Positions 5,232-6,029 of a stretch of DNA of 6,029 nt are shown piece by piece; positions within the stretch are counted from its first letter, which is position 1, and every line of letters starts with the position of its first letter. The DNA comes from an uncultured Ignavibacteriota bacterium (lineage in GTDB: Bacteria; Bacteroidota; Ignavibacteria; UBA10030; UBA8401): assembly GCA_903907305.1 (NCBI GenBank), contig CAIVNT010000049.1:1-6029 (forward strand), in the 5' to 3' direction. Under the pieces are notes generated by a model. It had not been told where the DNA came from. It did no database searches and worked only from the letters and a program-made list of their open reading frames with translations. The position numbers and the translations under genes were made by a program.

Positions 5232-5554
5232 GAAAAGAATCATCATCGTTTGGAAATAGCAGCCGCGACGGCGGCGGATTCCGCAGAGACGGTAACCGCG
5301 GCGACAACAGACGCGACAACAAAAAAGATTCAGCGCAGAAGAAGAAACGTACTTGCCGTTTCACTGCTGCCGGCACGATCTATATCGATTACAAGGATGA
5401 AAAATTGCTGCGCAAGTTCATCAATGAACAAGGAAAGATCATTCCGAAACGCATCACCGGTACAAGTGCAAAGTATCAGCGTCAGCTGGTCCAGGCGATC
5501 AAACGCGCCCGTCACATTGCTCTTCTTCCGTTCACATCCGAAGCCATTAAGTAA
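5228..5554 (+). CDS. rpsR: 30S ribosomal protein S18
   Basis: S18 forms a dimer with S6 on the small-subunit platform. The 108-residue product contains the complete core at about residues 38-108: KKKRTCRFTAAG, IDYKDEKLLRKFI, GKIIPKRITGTSAKYQRQL and IKRARHIALLPF. The CRFT sequence carries one cysteine, as in E. coli, and not the CxxC zinc-ribbon form. The first 37 residues form an extension rich in Arg, Gly, Asp, Asn and Ser (RDGGGFRRDGNRGDNRRDN), probably disordered and RNA-contacting; the E. coli protein lacks a comparable one. The start ATG overlaps the rpsF stop by four bases and is preceded by an AAAGGAG site (5214-5220, 7 nt spacing), so it has its own initiation signal besides possible coupling. 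rplI follows after 19 bp. Confidence 0.97.
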   Translation: MRKESSSFGNSSRDGGGFRRDGNRGDNRRDNKKDSAQKKKRTCRFTAAGTIYIDYKDEKLLRKFINEQGKIIPKRITGTSAKYQRQLVQAIKRARHIALLPFTSEAIK

Positions 5555-5573
5555 TTGAAAGAGGTCTGACAAC

Positions 5574-6017
5574 ATGAAAATCATTTTACGTCAAAACTAT
5601 AACAAACTCGGCAACATCGGCGATGTTGTTGATGTGAAGAACGGTTTCGCGCGCAATTATCTCATTCCGAGAAGCATTGCATTCCGCGCAACCGAAGGAA
5701 ATCTGAAGGCACTCGAGCAGGAAAAGAAGCAATTAGCCCGCAAAGAGGAAAAGGTCGTTCTGGATTCTGAAAAACTTGCAGCACAACTCGGAAGTGTTTC
5801 CTTGACCATTACGATGAAAGTCGGCGAAGACGATAAACTCTTCGGTGCCGTCACATCGCAAATGATCGCTGATTCGCTCAACGAGAAAGGTTTTACCATC
5901 GATAAGCGCATTATCGAACTGGAAGAACCGATCAAAACACTCGGCATTTTTGAGGTACCGGTGAAATTACACACCAAAGTATCTGCAAAAGTGAAGGTGT
6001 GGGTTGTGCGAGAGTAA
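5574..6017 (+). CDS. rplI: 50S ribosomal protein L9
   Basis: L9 binds 23S rRNA near the base of the L1 stalk and reaches across to help maintain reading frame. The product is 147 residues, near the usual 148-150. The N-terminal domain (1-46) carries the family signature GNIGDVVDVKNGFARNYLIP. A long connecting helix rich in Glu and Lys follows (about 41-75), then the C-terminal domain (about 80-147) with KLFGAVTSQMIADSL and VPVKLHTKVSAKVKVWV. The gene is complete, ending in TAA at 6015-6017. A GAAAGAGGT site (5557-5565) lies 8 nt before the ATG. It is the third gene of the rpsF-rpsR-rplI unit, a widespread arrangement. The window ends 12 bp after the stop, so any terminator is not visible. Confidence 0.97.
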   Translation: MKIILRQNYNKLGNIGDVVDVKNGFARNYLIPRSIAFRATEGNLKALEQEKKQLARKEEKVVLDSEKLAAQLGSVSLTITMKVGEDDKLFGAVTSQMIADSLNEKGFTIDKRIIELEEPIKTLGIFEVPVKLHTKVSAKVKVWVVRE

Positions 6018-6029
6018 CGATCTTATCCG

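Noticed and set aside
5250..5558. A 102-codon open frame on the plus strand overlapping rpsR
   Set aside because: It lies almost wholly within rpsR in another frame. Its Ala/Thr-rich product reflects the repetitive Arg/Gly/Asp codons of the S18 extension, and it resembles no known protein.

Overview
The window looks like ordinary chromosomal DNA from a bacterium of the Bacteroidota/Chlorobiota/Ignavibacteriota (FCB) group. The order prs - rplY (long, Ctc-type L25) - pth - rpsF - rpsR - rplI on one strand is a layout I associate with that group. Several genes have strong Shine-Dalgarno sequences (AAAGGAGG, TAAGGAGAG, AAAGGAG), and the promoters resemble sigma-70 type. Both points fit an Ignavibacteria- or Chlorobi-like lineage better than classical Bacteroidia. 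The assignment is an inference from gene order and translation signals, without any database search.

Layout. Positions 2-709 (+) hold the 3' part of a gene that enters from the left edge and probably encodes an outer-membrane beta-barrel-like protein. A hairpin at 733-761 is a likely bidirectional terminator between it and a convergent two-gene unit. That unit, read on the minus strand from a promoter near 2243-2271, encodes a serine alpha/beta hydrolase (1360-2232) and the biotin transporter substrate-binding subunit BioY (785-1360). The two share a TAATG stop/start. A divergent intergenic region of about 150 bp separates this unit from prs. It carries two opposed promoter candidates of nearly identical architecture (TTGAC[A/T], 17-nt spacer, TATTTT).

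On the plus strand, prs (PRPP synthase), rplY (ribosomal protein L25) and pth (peptidyl-tRNA hydrolase) follow one another with gaps of 33 and 62 bp and probably form one transcription unit. A terminator-like hairpin overlaps the pth stop codon. After an 84-bp leader come rpsF (S6), rpsR (S18) and rplI (L9). rpsF and rpsR overlap by four bases (ATGA), and rplI follows 19 bp later. No ssb lies between rpsF and rpsR. S6 and S18 bind each other in the 30S platform, so their coupled translation makes sense. The block as a whole serves nucleotide precursor supply and translation.

The part most worth a second look is the rpsF leader. It has a 10-bp hairpin and a chain of two tiny reading frames linked to rpsF by two successive TAATG junctions, the last one at the rpsF start. 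This may be an autoregulatory site of the S6:S18 complex. I found no mobile element, CRISPR array, tRNA or rRNA, and no evidence of a wholly new biological system. No gap between genes exceeds 300 bp.
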